DNA from: Botryotinia globosa
Lineage: Eukaryota > Ascomycota > Leotiomycetes > Helotiales > Sclerotiniaceae
Direction of reading: 5' to 3'
Length of the DNA stretch: 64,000 bases
Assembly (NCBI GenBank): GCA_014898425.1
Contig: RCSZ01000001.1
Coordinates: 3,596,001 to 3,660,000, forward strand
The notes under the pieces were generated by a model that worked only from the letters and a program-made list of their open reading frames with translations, had not been told where the DNA came from and did not search any database. Position 1 is the stretch's first letter. Each line of letters opens with the position of its first letter. The position numbers were made by a program, and so were the translations under genes. Shown piece by piece: positions 35,537 through 47,000 of the stretch.

Positions 35537-36769
35537 ATGAATACGGGAACCAATAATGATAATGGTGATGATGATGTTTACGAATCAATCACCTGCGAGT
35601 CCCCGGAACATTTCAATCACGAATCTCAAACACTGTCAAAAACGCTACAATCATTTAACGATATGGAACTACCTATCCTGAGGAAGACGGAATCACTCAA
35701 TCTTAATGCTTATGAGAGTGACTCCTCTGAGCTATCTGATCTAAGCATAACCAAGCACCCCTTTCTAGCATCAGGTAGTAGCGGTTTTGATACGATTAAA
35801 GTTGATGTTCCTAGTCTTCTGAGATCAGGAAAGAAACAAGGACCGCCTATGCATTCACCTTACTTTGCTCTACCACCATCTGCCACTCCATCTAAACTTG
35901 GGAAATCCATAGCTTTAACAGGAGAATCTACAAACAAAAATCCTTCTCCAAAAAAGGAATCTCCTAAAAAACGGCCTCCTGGCATAATATCATGTATCCC
36001 TTTTCCACCTTTGTCTGCACCTCATTTTGGACTCATCCAAGAAAAACTTGCTCATGATCCGTTTCGACTTCTCATAGCCGTTACATTTCTCAATCGTACT
36101 CATGGTAAACAAGCCATCCCAGTTTTCTACACCCTAATGGACCAATATTCTACCCCACAATCAATAGTCGATGCTCCCAAAGAAGACATTGTTTCGGTAA
36201 TCCGACATCTAGGCCTACAAAACCAACGCGCAGCTACTTATCAAGCTTACGCCAAAACCTTTTGCGAAAATCCACCAGTGAAAAATAAACGGTACGCGGT
36301 CCATGATTACCCCACTAAAGGACTCGGTCGCGACGTCAAGAAAAGCGAGGTCCTTCCCGAAGAATTCGTAGACCCGCGTACGGGCTGGGAAATTGGACAC
36401 ATGACCCAGGGACCCTATGCGATTGATAGTTGGCGAATTTTTTGTAGGGATATGTTGTTGGAGAAAGCGAAAGGATGGAATGGCGAGGAGAGTGAGGAAG
36501 AAGGTTTTCAACCTGAGTGGATGAGAGTGCTTCCTGAGGATAAGGAGTTGAGAGCGTTTTTGAGGTGGATGTGGTTGAAGGAGGGGTTTGAGTGGGATCC
36601 GATAACAGGGGAGAAGGAGGTTGCGGGGAAGGGGGTCATGAGAGCGGCGTTGGAGGGGAGGATTGCTTGGGACGAGGGGGGTGGGATGAGGATTTTAGAT
36701 AGGGTGGGGGAGGTAGAGGTGGAGGTGGAAGGGGTAGATGTTGACACTGTTGGTCAGGTGGATGGATGA
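35537..36769 (+). CDS. MBD4-like HhH-GPD superfamily DNA glycosylase
   Basis: Base-excision-repair glycosylase of the MBD4 type, which removes T or U opposite G, including deaminated 5-methylcytosine. From the first ATG (35537) it is 410 aa; the frame is open upstream to 35396, inside the previous gene. A Ser-rich disordered N-terminus precedes the catalytic domain: FGLIQEKLAHDPFRLLIAVTFLNRTHGKQAIP, the HhH region IRHLGLQNQRAATY, and GPYAIDSWRIFCRDM, where the Asp aligns with the catalytic Asp of MBD4 (YGNDSYRIFC). There is no methyl-binding domain. The C-terminus is E/G-rich. Only about 100 bases separate this ATG from the previous stop, an unusually tight gap. Substrate is inferred from family. 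Confidence 0.8.
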   Translation: MNTGTNNDNGDDDVYESITCESPEHFNHESQTLSKTLQSFNDMELPILRKTESLNLNAYESDSSELSDLSITKHPFLASGSSGFDTIKVDVPSLLRSGKKQGPPMHSPYFALPPSATPSKLGKSIALTGESTNKNPSPKKESPKKRPPGIISCIPFPPLSAPHFGLIQEKLAHDPFRLLIAVTFLNRTHGKQAIPVFYTLMDQYSTPQSIVDAPKEDIVSVIRHLGLQNQRAATYQAYAKTFCENPPVKNKRYAVHDYPTKGLGRDVKKSEVLPEEFVDPRTGWEIGHMTQGPYAIDSWRIFCRDMLLEKAKGWNGEESEEEGFQPEWMRVLPEDKELRAFLRWMWLKEGFEWDPITGEKEVAGKGVMRAALEGRIAWDEGGGMRILDRVGEVEVEVEGVDVDTVGQVDG

Positions 36770-38697
36770 AAGTCGGAATGTTAGATGGATGAGCTTGTTT
36801 TCTGGCATAATACTTGTTTGATATAGAGCTTAGATGATGTTGTATACTCTCTCTGTGTATTTTAGAAATATCGCGTGTGGAGTTCGGAAATAACAGATCA
36901 AAACAGAAAATCGAAATCAAAAGTAAATGGAATCACGGATCTGAATTCTGTCTCTTCTTTTCTTCCGCGTGTGTATATCTGAGAACTTCAGAATCGTGAT
37001 TTCTCCAATTTCTCCTGTTTTCTTAGGGTTGGATAGCTAATTCAAGTAGGAGGATTGTGTATATTCCGAATGCTCTAGCGAGTGTTCAAGCACTCTAATT
37101 AGTCATTCATGTGTGTTCTAAGTCGTAAGTCACGAACCCACAGACTGATGCAGAGTTATCATACTCATAGAGGACTGACAGCCAGAAATCAGATCAGAAA
37201 GTGGAAGTGGGAAAAAAGATACACTCGGAAGTATCTATCTAGTATGATGACACAGCCTTCCTTTCCTTTCCTTTCTTTTCTCCATATTTCACATTTCATA
37301 ATTTATCTTGTACTGTTAGCTGTATTGAAGAAAGAAACTGGTTGGACTGTATAGATAGACTGTATTGTATGTAGGTGGGACAACTAGTCAGTCAGTTAGT
37401 TAGATGTGTTGGGATGAAGAGAAGAGGGCATTTCTTTGATTTGTGGATGGGAATGGGAATGGGAAATGGTGGGTGTTGGTTTGTAGGGGTTTGGGGTCGT
37501 AGAGTTGGAGATAGATATCTAGGTATGTGGTTTTGATGCTCTTCTTGAAACTTCTGTTTTATGAACGGAATGGAATGGGGAACTGTATGAGAGTTTTGTG
37601 TCCGAGTGAGTGCACTCAATGATTGACTGCTCAGTTGTTAGAAAGATATATTAGTTAAGTTAGCTTCCTGTTGTCTACTTGTATGAAATTCGGAATATCT
37701 ATGATTATCTAGATGAAGAATTTTCTGACATTATCGAAGATCTTATAGGTGTTGGTGCATGGAAGGGGGAAGGAAATCCGGGGTCCTTTTCTAGCAATTG
37801 GAAAACTTGTCGGAGGTTTGGTTGTTTACTTTTTGGAAAGTTTGAGTCTTTGAGCTTTAAAACGCGCTTTTCTATGGAAAGTTTCCTAATCGGATGATTC
37901 GTGATCCTGGAAGTGACTGTTGTGTTTGAGGTTGTGCGTTTTGGGACAAGGAAGATTTGAGATAGATACCTCTACTGTCTATGTCTGGATATCTTGGTAT
38001 TAGTAGTGATGAAGTTTCTCACAGTTTCTTATCTGATATGATTGCCTGTTCATATTCAGAAATGTTTCAATCCGACACTTTTCAACTCCTGAATTTGAAA
38101 TCCTGCGTCATCGAAAGACTTAAGAAAGCTATTGTGTCTTATAGCTGAGATTGAGGATCTTTTTGGGAACTCCAATACAACCCCGTGGTCTCTTTGTTCC
38201 AACTGGATAAGCATTGGTGTTCTTGCCATGTGTGAGTCTCAGAATGTGCAGTTTTGGGGAGTGATTTTGAGGTGACTAGAATCCGATTAAAAACTTACCT
38301 CATGGAGTGATGCTCATGTGGAGAAATCAATTTAATAACAATCCGCTGGACTGTTCCACAGACCCATTGTTTTTATATATACTTTCTTTCTAGGAGAATT
38401 TTCAGGTTCGTTGATTGGGATACCAGACCCATGATGTTAGAAGTATAGCGAAGATAGGAGAGGGTTCGTGTAAGTTAGTCATTCACAACAAGAATAGATC
38501 ATTCCTCCGGATGTTATTCCTTTCTTGATTCCACCATATCAGTCTATTTCGTTCTCGACAATTTCGTTCTCGGCAATATCTCCCTCGGGTATATATTACA
38601 ATACCATTCATCCATTCCAACTCTCATTCTTCACAAACTTCAATCACATCAACCTCTCATACCCTCGAACCATCACCACATCCAATCTCAGCAGACT
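36770..38697. other. Intergenic, no supported gene
   Basis: About 1.9 kb. Short frames (37109-37354 +, 37392-37619 -, 37679-37897 +) have no recognisable content. A TATATA near 38590 lies about 105 bases before the next small gene. Confidence 0.35.
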
Positions 38698-38949
38698 ATG
38701 AGAGGATTTCGAGCCACATGGCGCGCAAGCCAAGCCTCTCCTTCGGTAGAAGCGACGATTACCGAGCCTGAACACCATTGTACATGCACGAAAGTGACCG
38801 TTCAACAGCAACCTTCCGGAATATATATCGGTGTATTCCCAGCACTGGCTGTATCTTTTGTGTTATGCATAGGCTTGATATTCTCATGGCCATCGGTAGA
38901 AAACAAAGCAGCTTGTACTGGATGGTTTTGCATCTTTCGGAGGGGATGA
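38698..38949 (+). CDS. Small orphan single-pass membrane protein
   Basis: 83 aa from ATG 38698, preceded by a pyrimidine-rich leader without upstream ATG and a TATATA about 105 bases earlier. Residues about 46-64 (YIGVFPALAVSFVLCIGLIFSW) form one membrane segment; CTC before it and the short Cys-containing tail are notable. No family recognised. The first of four small + strand single-exon frames in this stretch. Confidence 0.45.
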   Translation: MRGFRATWRASQASPSVEATITEPEHHCTCTKVTVQQQPSGIYIGVFPALAVSFVLCIGLIFSWPSVENKAACTGWFCIFRRG

Positions 38950-39329
38950 GGTTGCATTAGGTAAACTTGGAAATTAAAATTTAATGTTTCTGCAATTTTT
39001 GGAGTACATGATGATGTTATAGTTCAAATTTCCTGTGTTATAATCTCATTTTCTTTCAATAAATTGGCTGCAGATTGTAACAAATCTCCACGAAGACATA
39101 TTTCAGAACATTTGACTTATCAACTCCTGCGTTTTCCCAAACTCTTCCCCTTCACATTATACCTTTGACAACACTTCGAGATTGTTCCTCGCGTTTCGTC
39201 TCAAACGTCATATATACATACAAATAGTCTGAGTCTCCATATCTTGTCTTCACTTCAATGATTTTCTCCTCATAAGAATCAAATCAAGAGGCAGAATTTA
39301 CACGCGACTTTACAACTCAAATCGCGAGT
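38950..39329. other. Short intergenic region
   Basis: 380 bases of 3' flank plus leader of the next gene; nothing else seen. Confidence 0.3.
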
Positions 39330-40010
39330 ATGCGGCCTCGCAATGAAATCCCTGAAATCATGGCTTCTGGTTCTGAGATAAAATCTACAAACATGCAATC
39401 TTCTCTTACAAACGAAGTACGATCACACCGCCGAAGTCCCGCGTTCAATGGTGCGCGCCTAGGAATAACATATTGTGGTCATTACTCACCCGGCCAAAGA
39501 TGTCGCCTACCTCTACCATCCACCTCACAGCAAGAGCTCATTAGTACCGAAAGTGTACTTCCCGAATCTTTGAACCTTACAACCCCCTCACCCATCAACG
39601 AAGTTCGATCCACAAAACCTACATCTCATTATCTCACCCCTCCAACTCCACCGCGTAACCAAGACAACAACATTCTCTCTCTTATCCGCCGTATCTTCGA
39701 AGTAAACAACCACGATACCAATTTCCTGACTCTCTGGAAACCGCATCTCGATGATCTGACCTCGACTACCTGCATGAGAAATCGGGTTGCGTTGGAAATG
39801 GTCGCAGGGTTGCAAAATTTGCGGAACCGAGAAGTCAAGTCAGGCATTTATAAATTTGTCTTGGGCATGTTCTGGGGACATCTTTCTTCGTATGTGTTTG
39901 GAGTCTCTCCTGGGATTGGTTTGGCTGTTCTGGTGGTTTATGCATTTATTTCTTGGAAAGCTTGGCGTGAGATTTGGGATGAAGAGAGTTTTCTCAATGT
40001 GTACGTTTAG
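39330..40010 (+). CDS. Hypothetical protein with C-terminal membrane segment
   Basis: Single exon, 226 aa from the ATG in GAGTATGCGG. The N-terminal half is polar and Ser/Thr/Pro-rich (LTPPTPPRNQ). The second half is helical (ILSLIRRIFEVNNHDTNFLTLWKPHLDDL) and ends with one or two hydrophobic segments (YKFVLGMFWGHLSSYVFGV, GIGLAVLVVYAFISW). No family recognised. The length and clean leader support a real gene. Confidence 0.6.
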   Translation: MRPRNEIPEIMASGSEIKSTNMQSSLTNEVRSHRRSPAFNGARLGITYCGHYSPGQRCRLPLPSTSQQELISTESVLPESLNLTTPSPINEVRSTKPTSHYLTPPTPPRNQDNNILSLIRRIFEVNNHDTNFLTLWKPHLDDLTSTTCMRNRVALEMVAGLQNLRNREVKSGIYKFVLGMFWGHLSSYVFGVSPGIGLAVLVVYAFISWKAWREIWDEESFLNVYV

Positions 40011-40555
40011 TGATGCGGTTGGGTCTGACCGTACGGGGAACCCAATGTCATTTTTCGACTGTAGGTTTGGGTTCGTTCTGGCAGAAATGAGTGCGAAATT
40101 TGCCCGTTGCAAGCACCGGACGAGGTTGATCATGCGACTTGATACGAACTTGAACGGCAGGGTTATTGCTGGGTCAGTTTGGCATGATACATTTATGGCT
40201 ACGGTAGCATTGGGATTTGAGTTATGATTAACTACATAAATCAACAGAGCTAGCTTGATAGATGTACGAGTGCTCTGTTACTTTTGTTCTCGTTCTTGAA
40301 ATTGCTAGCAAGTTCTACAAGCATGTGTGCTTCCATATGTAAAGCACCATAGTCTACAATTCATGAAGCTCTATTAATTTCCAGAATATGTTGATGTTAT
40401 CCATATACACATATCACATACAGTTTCTTGCATGAAAATAATTCTCAATCACGTTCATACCTAGGACTTCGATCTCAATATCAAGAGCACAAACTTTATT
40501 TTCAACCAAGAAATCGACATCTCAATTATACCACGTCTATCTAGTCACCTAAACC
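40011..40555. other. Intergenic region
   Basis: 545 bases. Overlapping frames in both strands at 39787-40244 are shadows of the preceding gene and its 3' flank. Confidence 0.3.
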
Positions 40556-40744
40556 ATGGATTCCGTCTTCTCATTCATATTCGGGTCGAGCTATTTTCAA
40601 TCCGAGGTTACTCATACCACGAGTGGAAACTCTTCTCACAACTCAAGTTCAGCCCAATCTTCTTTTTCTTCAATATGGTCTTCAGAATCGCAATTTGATA
40701 GAGCTGAAGCTGCTAGTTTCCCCTTGGGGTTTTATGATTGGTAG
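40556..40744 (+). CDS. Small Ser-rich orphan protein
   Basis: 62 aa from ATG in ACCATGG (good context), Ser/Phe-rich (FSFIFGSSYF, SSHNSSSAQSSFSSIW). No domain or targeting signal is clear. Called mainly because of the start context and its place among similar small genes. Confidence 0.3.
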   Translation: MDSVFSFIFGSSYFQSEVTHTTSGNSSHNSSSAQSSFSSIWSSESQFDRAEAASFPLGFYDW

Positions 40745-41372
40745 AAGTTAATGTTAGCACTAGGCCGAAATATCAATTCCTCATTGAAACACTTTGAATC
40801 AATTGGAAACAGAAAAGGGTGGAAATGGAGACAAGAAATAGTACTTGGGTTGAGTTGCGGAGAGTAGGTAGTTCAGAATCAATCTGGCAATAAGAGTTCG
40901 CTGGGATGAATGTAATTCATGAAAACAGAACCGATAATACGACTTCGCTTGGAGTCATTACGAAGAATAGGTTTTGCAAGACATCTATTAGTATTGAATT
41001 ACAACTTGTATTTCATTTACGTATGCTTTCATCGACATCTTTCCCTTGTGAATATTGATATATCACCTTGATTCTTATGAGATGAATTCAGATTGATCAT
41101 TTTGTCAGGGGAAACGACGAGACGCGAGAAGATTATCGAAGTGAAGTTTTCATAGATCATTCTAGCAATCAAATTTCTGGAAGCGTTCCGATCAAATCAA
41201 GAAACTCACTAGAACTTTCTTGACTTTTAGTCTATGCATCTTTGAAGTATAAAAGCATAAAAGGAATATACTTCGTTCTGACATCCTCTCTCTGACAATT
41301 TCCTCAAATTCCACATCGCAAAACTACACTTCCTCAAACTTCTCATCCCAAAGCCACGATCACCAATCCGTA
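40745..41372. promoter_or_regulatory. Intergenic region with TATA box for the next gene
   Basis: TATAAAAG at 41248-41255 lies 118-125 bases before ATG 41373. The leader is C/T/A-rich without ATG. The rest is featureless. Confidence 0.4.
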
Positions 41373-41621
41373 ATGGGATCCTACTTCTCAACTCCCCGCA
41401 CCGAAGATAACAATATCCCCATATCTCAAACAGCTAACTATTCCAACTATCAATCATCATATTTCACCCACCCCTCCACAGGTGACTCGTGGACCGCAGG
41501 ATTCATAAGCCCGAATAACACTACCGGTCGTCCTCGAAGTAATCCTTACTCCAGTAATTATCTCGATCCAGGTTGGGTTACTCCAATTGTTCGGAATGGT
41601 AATTCTCGCAGATTCACATAG
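41373..41621 (+). CDS. Small orphan protein with N-myristoylation motif
   Basis: 82 aa beginning MGSYFSTPRT. Gly2 and Ser6 fit the N-myristoyltransferase rule (MGxxxS/T), so membrane association through a lipid is plausible. The rest is Asn/Ser/Tyr/Pro-rich and probably disordered (ANYSNYQSSYF, NPYSSNYLDPGW). Preceded by a clear TATA box. No family known. Confidence 0.45.
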   Translation: MGSYFSTPRTEDNNIPISQTANYSNYQSSYFTHPSTGDSWTAGFISPNNTTGRPRSNPYSSNYLDPGWVTPIVRNGNSRRFT

Positions 41622-42545
41622 ATTTTAGGTGCAGATGAGGTGTGTGTTGTTGAAGCTTGCTATGTGGAGACTGGGATAGCTTGATATCGGGTTCTGGTAT
41701 CAGAAATTTTCGATCTTGTTTACTGTAGATACTATCCCTTAGATGGGATCTTGTAATCTGGGTTAAACATGCAGGATAATAGCCGCTACAGTCAGAGAGG
41801 AGAGCTTATAGTGATTATGATAAAGGGCATTGCAAATCAGCATTCAGACCAAGAGAAAAAGATGCAGAATAAGATCAAAACACTAGTGGCATCGTAGCTA
41901 AAAATCAAATCCAATGAATCCTGCCATCAAAATAACCCAGTGAATGCTTTCATCCGCAACTGACTGGTACCTCGCGAAAATAGGCATACAAACGTGAAAC
42001 AATTCAATCTCATGCCACTCATTTTAATAGAAGCTCGTTATTCCATTCCCCAAGATGTATATGAGAAACTTCCTTTTGCAGATCAACCATACATATTTCA
42101 CGTTTACCAGAATATCAGGTCACATTCATAGATATCATTCCGATGTCGTTGAAATCCTCACCATATAAAGCGTAAGCAATATCAATCAGTAAGTTTACAA
42201 TCCCCGAGATCGATCATCAGAACAAGCGTATAAGCTAGCATACTGCCACATCAATTTTCCCATAATTACCATACCAATCAATTGCTAGTAAAAATTACAG
42301 TCAAATAACCCCCAGAACATACTTCCCTTATACACATAATTCCCCGCCATTATTCAATACTGAGAACTCGCGATATCTTTTCCTAGGTACCTATTTATCT
42401 ATACCAGTAGTAAACCAACCAAATCTCCAAAAAGTGGACACTCGCCCCTCCTCGCTTAAATCTCTTACAGAAAACTTTTCTCGCTAAAGAACATTACTTT
42501 ATATTTTTATCCTCAACCACATTCCTCAACAAAAACAACCAATAA
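41622..42545. other. Intergenic region
   Basis: About 920 bases with no supported gene. Confidence 0.3.
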
Positions 42546-42644
42546 TCCGGCATGGTGTAGTGGCTAGCATTTCCGCCTCTCATTTGAAGCTTTATAGATT
42601 CAATCAGGTCGCGGGAGACCGGGGTTCAATTCCCCGTACCGGAA
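42546..42644 (+). tRNA. tRNA-Glu (CTC) with a 27-nt intron
   Basis: Acceptor arms TCCGGCA (42546-42552) and TACCGGA (42637-42643) pair except one C-A; D arm TGGTGTAGTGGCTAGCA with A-box; anticodon arm CCGC-CTCTCAC-GCGG giving CTC. The intron occupies 42583-42609, between A37 and C38, the canonical position. T arm CCGGGGTTCAATTCCCCG... is intact. Mature length is 72 nt before CCA, right for tRNA-Glu. Decodes GAG. Confidence 0.93.
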
Positions 42645-43080
42645 ATAACTTTTGCTCTTTTGGGGTAGCGTGGTGGTGGTGTACCTATGTATGTATGGCT
42701 TTTTTGGGAAAGGTGATGAGGGAATGAATGCTTTTAACTTAGCTTTTGAGATCTAGAGGGTTCTCAAGGTTAGTTTACTGTATGGATTTGAGTGCAGTGG
42801 TTTTGATAGGGGTTGTATGTGAAATGAGTAGGTACTTTGTAGAGTGCATGGGGATGATTTCTCCACTAGTCTGGCGAAAGAACAGACGATCATTGATTGA
42901 TATTTACATTTCTATTATCTTTCAAATGCTTGTATCCATAGAAATTTCATATATGTGAAATATCTCATTATATTATGTCTACAGCACTTCATATGGATTT
43001 TTCAACCTAAAACAATTTTTGAATTTTATATTTACTATCTATTTCTTTTAATCATTCTGATTAATCATTTTAATCATCTT

Positions 43081-43200
43081 CTCATATAATCTCTCATATA
43101 ATCTCTCATATAATCTCTCATATAATCTCTCATATAATCTCTCATATAATCTCTCATATAATCTCTCATATAATCTCTCATATAATCTCTCATATAATCT
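43081..43200. repeat. 12-bp minisatellite, 10 copies
   Basis: Unit CTCATATAATCT repeated ten times without error over 120 bases (five units in each 60-base line). Perfect copies imply recent expansion, in contrast to the heavily mutated islands elsewhere in the window. Confidence 0.93.
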
Positions 43201-43499
43201 CTCTTATATATTTTATTATCTCCTTTACATAAACCATCAATTTCCTTTCCAATCATTCCCCATCAACAATGACTTTCAATATAAATATTCCTATATCCCT
43301 TTCTTTCTTTTCTTTCCAATCACATTCCTTTTATAATCAATTATCTCACTTGAAAAAATTAATACATAAATTTAAGATTCAAAAATATTCTGGGTTGGAG
43401 GATTGAATAAAGTTCTATATATATCATATCATATCATATCGAATCTACTTCTCCTCATCCACGATTTCGAGATTCATTAGCAAATATGTTTTTGAAAAG

Positions 43500-43500
<1 letters not shown>

Positions 43501-43530
<30 letters not shown>

Positions 43531-43534
43531 AAAT
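43501..43534. repeat. (ATCT)n microsatellite
   Basis: About eight copies of a tetranucleotide repeat in intergenic DNA. Confidence 0.9.
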
Positions 43535-44015
43535 CGCTTTCTCACACGATATGCTTGGATTGATAAAGAATGAAATGTTTCTCTCTTTCTCGCTCTGTCT
43601 TTTTCTCTCTGTGTCTTTCAAATCCCGAGTGTACTTATAGCTCTTCTCCTCAAATATGTCGAGGAATTTGTAGATACTATCTTTCCCACCTTATAAAAAG
43701 GAGTTAAGCATGAAGCATCACAAATATCGTCGATCGATCTCATGAGTTTTAAATTTCTCAATACACCGATTCACTCGTTCATCCATTCATCCATTCATCT
43801 ATCCAACCAAAGGCCAAGTAAAATAATGGAATAAAGCACAAAACAATCTTTTACATTATTCTCCTCCTCTTCTTTTCATGAAGACTTACTTAGCATTATT
43901 ATATCAAGTCAAATACACACATACGATCAAGCTCATGAAAACTCTAAATCTCACACACACACACACACAAACATACAAGCCCATCCAGAACCACACTAAT
44001 CCACAGCCCAATCCC

Positions 44016-47000
44016 CTACCCAAAAATATCCGTCGCACATCTATCCACCAACCCATTTCTAAACCTCTCCTCCAACTCCTCTTCCCCCCCCTCAATCCTC
44101 ACTCCCTTCTCTTTTAATCTCTCCCTCACAATTTCCCTCGCTGCCTTCCCTACCTCCTTAACAAAAGCTCCTCCACCACAAACATACACTCTCGCGCCCT
44201 CATCCCACAACCTCAAGATATCATTCTTATCCTTATCCGCCAACATCCTCTGTTGCACATACTTATACCCCTGACCCATTCTCACCGTCTCCCTTTCGTT
44301 CGGCGGAGAATCTGAATCGCGTGAAAAAGAATATCGGATATCGACTACACCGAGGTCTTCCCATATGTCGAATTCCCGCGCATATAGACGATCGGATGTC
44401 GAAGATCTACATCCGACGAATAGAATCGCGGGAGCGAGTTTGCGGTCCGGTGATGCAGCGGCTTGCATGGCGCGCTGTTGAATGAAGCCTCTGAAGGGGG
44501 CGATTCCGGTACCGGCACAAAACATGAGGAGAGGAGTTCGTTTGATGTCTAAGGGGAGATGAAAGAGTTTTTTGCTACTGGGTCGGACGGAGACTTTGAT
44601 AGGATCTCCGGGGAAGAGGGAGGAGAGATAGGTTCCACAGATACCTGCGTAGTGGCCCGGGCCGGAGAAAGAAGGGATGGAGAGAACGTTGTAGGTTATT
44701 GTGCATGTGTTTGGGGAATGGAGAGGAGAGGAGGAGATGGAGTAGTAACGGACTCGTAGGGGGGAGAGAGAAGAAAGAAAATCGCGGAAATTGAGTTCCA
44801 CTGACGGGTGTGCTTCTAGGAGGTCAATAATACTGAGACGTTTGGCGAGAACTTGCTGTTCGTAGATGTCTGAATCTGTGGACATGGTTGAGAGGTATTG
44901 TTTCGAATTTTGGTCAGTGGTGGAATTGGCCATTGTTTGAAGCATCTAAATTTATTTTAGATAATGTGTGAAAAGATGGAGATGATTATATAGAGCACAT
45001 ACCTTTCTACTAACAGGTTCGAATAGCTCTACATACCCCGCCAAGATATCTCTAATCGAGAGCGGAGTATCAAGTGGCAAAGTACCTAAACTCTGACCTT
45101 TGATAATAATGGTCGAATTCCAAGCTAGTCCAAAGACTTTCATAACCCTTCTAACATTCTGATTTGAATTGACCGGAAGAACAGCAAGATAGTCTCCACT
45201 TTCATACGTCATATCGGAAGGAAGTTCAATTTCCAGATGTCGTTTCTCAGGTGTTCCTGGTGCTGTTAATACTTGAGCTTCAACTACAACACCATCTTGG
45301 ACATCTTGTCGAAGACTTGTAACACCTGGCTGAGTAGAAATTTCAAGGTGCATTCCTGTTTCCAAAACTGCGTCTTGAGATTTCGAACCACGGCTGATTT
45401 TTGGCCAAAAAGTTTTATATAACCAGTCATCGAAATCACCAGATAAATCTCCTTTGGCCGCATCTGAAAGACCTCTCGGCACAAGTCTTAAACTTCCGAA
45501 CTCGGCCATGCGATTATCAACTATTGTTGGTATTTTCTGAAATGTAGCTCTCCAATCACCTAATACCCATTAGATTCAGCCACACAACGTTGAAGTAATT
45601 TGACTTACTGTGACCACATCCAAAGACAGCAAATTGTGTTCCTGAAAGTGTAGTTGGCTCTAGTTTCTCTAACCAACTGACGAATCTAGCTGCATTGTCT
45701 GGTGGATGGCCCTCATATGAAGCTGTAATGATAACAATAGGTTGCGATTGAGGTAATGCTCCAACTACACTATCCATTTCCAAAATTTTGGCTTCAAAGC
45801 CATTTCCAGCAGCTGTCGAAGCCATTCTTTGTGCAAAAGCAAGACAAGTTCCTGTGTTTGATCCATAAAGTATCGTCATGGGTTTAGAATGTAACTTTAG
45901 GCGCGAGATGTCTGGTAGTTCTGAAGAAGGCACCGTGGACTTTTCTGGTGACTTAATCCCTGACGACGTTGAACCCCTTAGGAGATGCTCAAGATCCATT
46001 GCTGTCATACCATGACGCAGTGTAGCTCGCATTATAAGATCTTGTGGTTTGATAGTGAGCGTTTGCTTGATGCGTAATTTATATTCCGGATCATGGAGAC
46101 GAAAATCAAAGTTTTGTAGAAGCATAGCTGCAACCATCAGTGCTTCTTGCCATGCAAATGCACGTCCGATACATGCTCTGACTCCACTTCCAAATGGCTA
46201 TTGATTATATTAGCTTGGTTGGATGAGATTAATCTATACACTTACTTTCCAAGCCGCACTTGGTAAGTTTTTGAAATTATCTCCCATCATACGTTCTGGT
46301 TTAAATTCGTTTGCGTCAGATCCATAAACGTTAGAATCCTGTTGTACAGCCCCGAGTAGCACAATAACCTTGTCAGTTGGTTCGATTTTATATTTTCCAC
46401 GGGAAAGAGTCGCGTTTTCTCCGCTCACACCCTTGACAAGCCGTTTTGACACAACTGGAGCAGTTGGCGTGAGTCGTAACGATTCTCTGAGTACACCATT
46501 TAAGTATTCAAACTTATTGAGATGCTCCACACGAACAGGTCCTCTACCGACCACTTGGTCCACTTCGCGCTGAGCTGCATTATATGCATCTGGATTTTTC
46601 ATTAAATTAAGGAAAGCAAATGAGAGCAGCCCAGACGTGGTTTCATGACCTTGTTATTAAGTCAGCCATGAGTAAAGAAGGGTTTTGACTTGTAACATAC
46701 CAGCGATCAAAAACGTGATCATGTTAGCTATGATTAAATCATCTCTCATTTCATCCTTATTCTTAGGATCTTTTCCACTAAGCATCGCATTCAAAAGATC
46801 CTTTTTGTCTGTAGGGTTTTGTTTTCGATGCTGCACCAAGCCTTGAGAAATCTCAAACATATAATCTAGATCTTTTTGGAATTTGGCGTTCTTCTTCCGC
46901 ATCAAACTGGTAACAAACCCTGGTCGTCTAACTCTATCCCCGGATTCAGAGAGAAATCCCACCATTGCATCAACAAATGGATGCATCTTATCTGTATAGA

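Larger units (their letters stand above)
42645..44015. other. Repeat-bearing intergenic region
   Basis: About 1.4 kb from the tRNA to the 3' end of CYP505. It holds a 12-bp tandem array, a TATC microsatellite and CA/CT runs. No gene supported. Confidence 0.45.

Noticed and set aside
43074..43256. 60-codon MRDY-repeat frame
   Set aside because: Translation of the 12-bp minisatellite.
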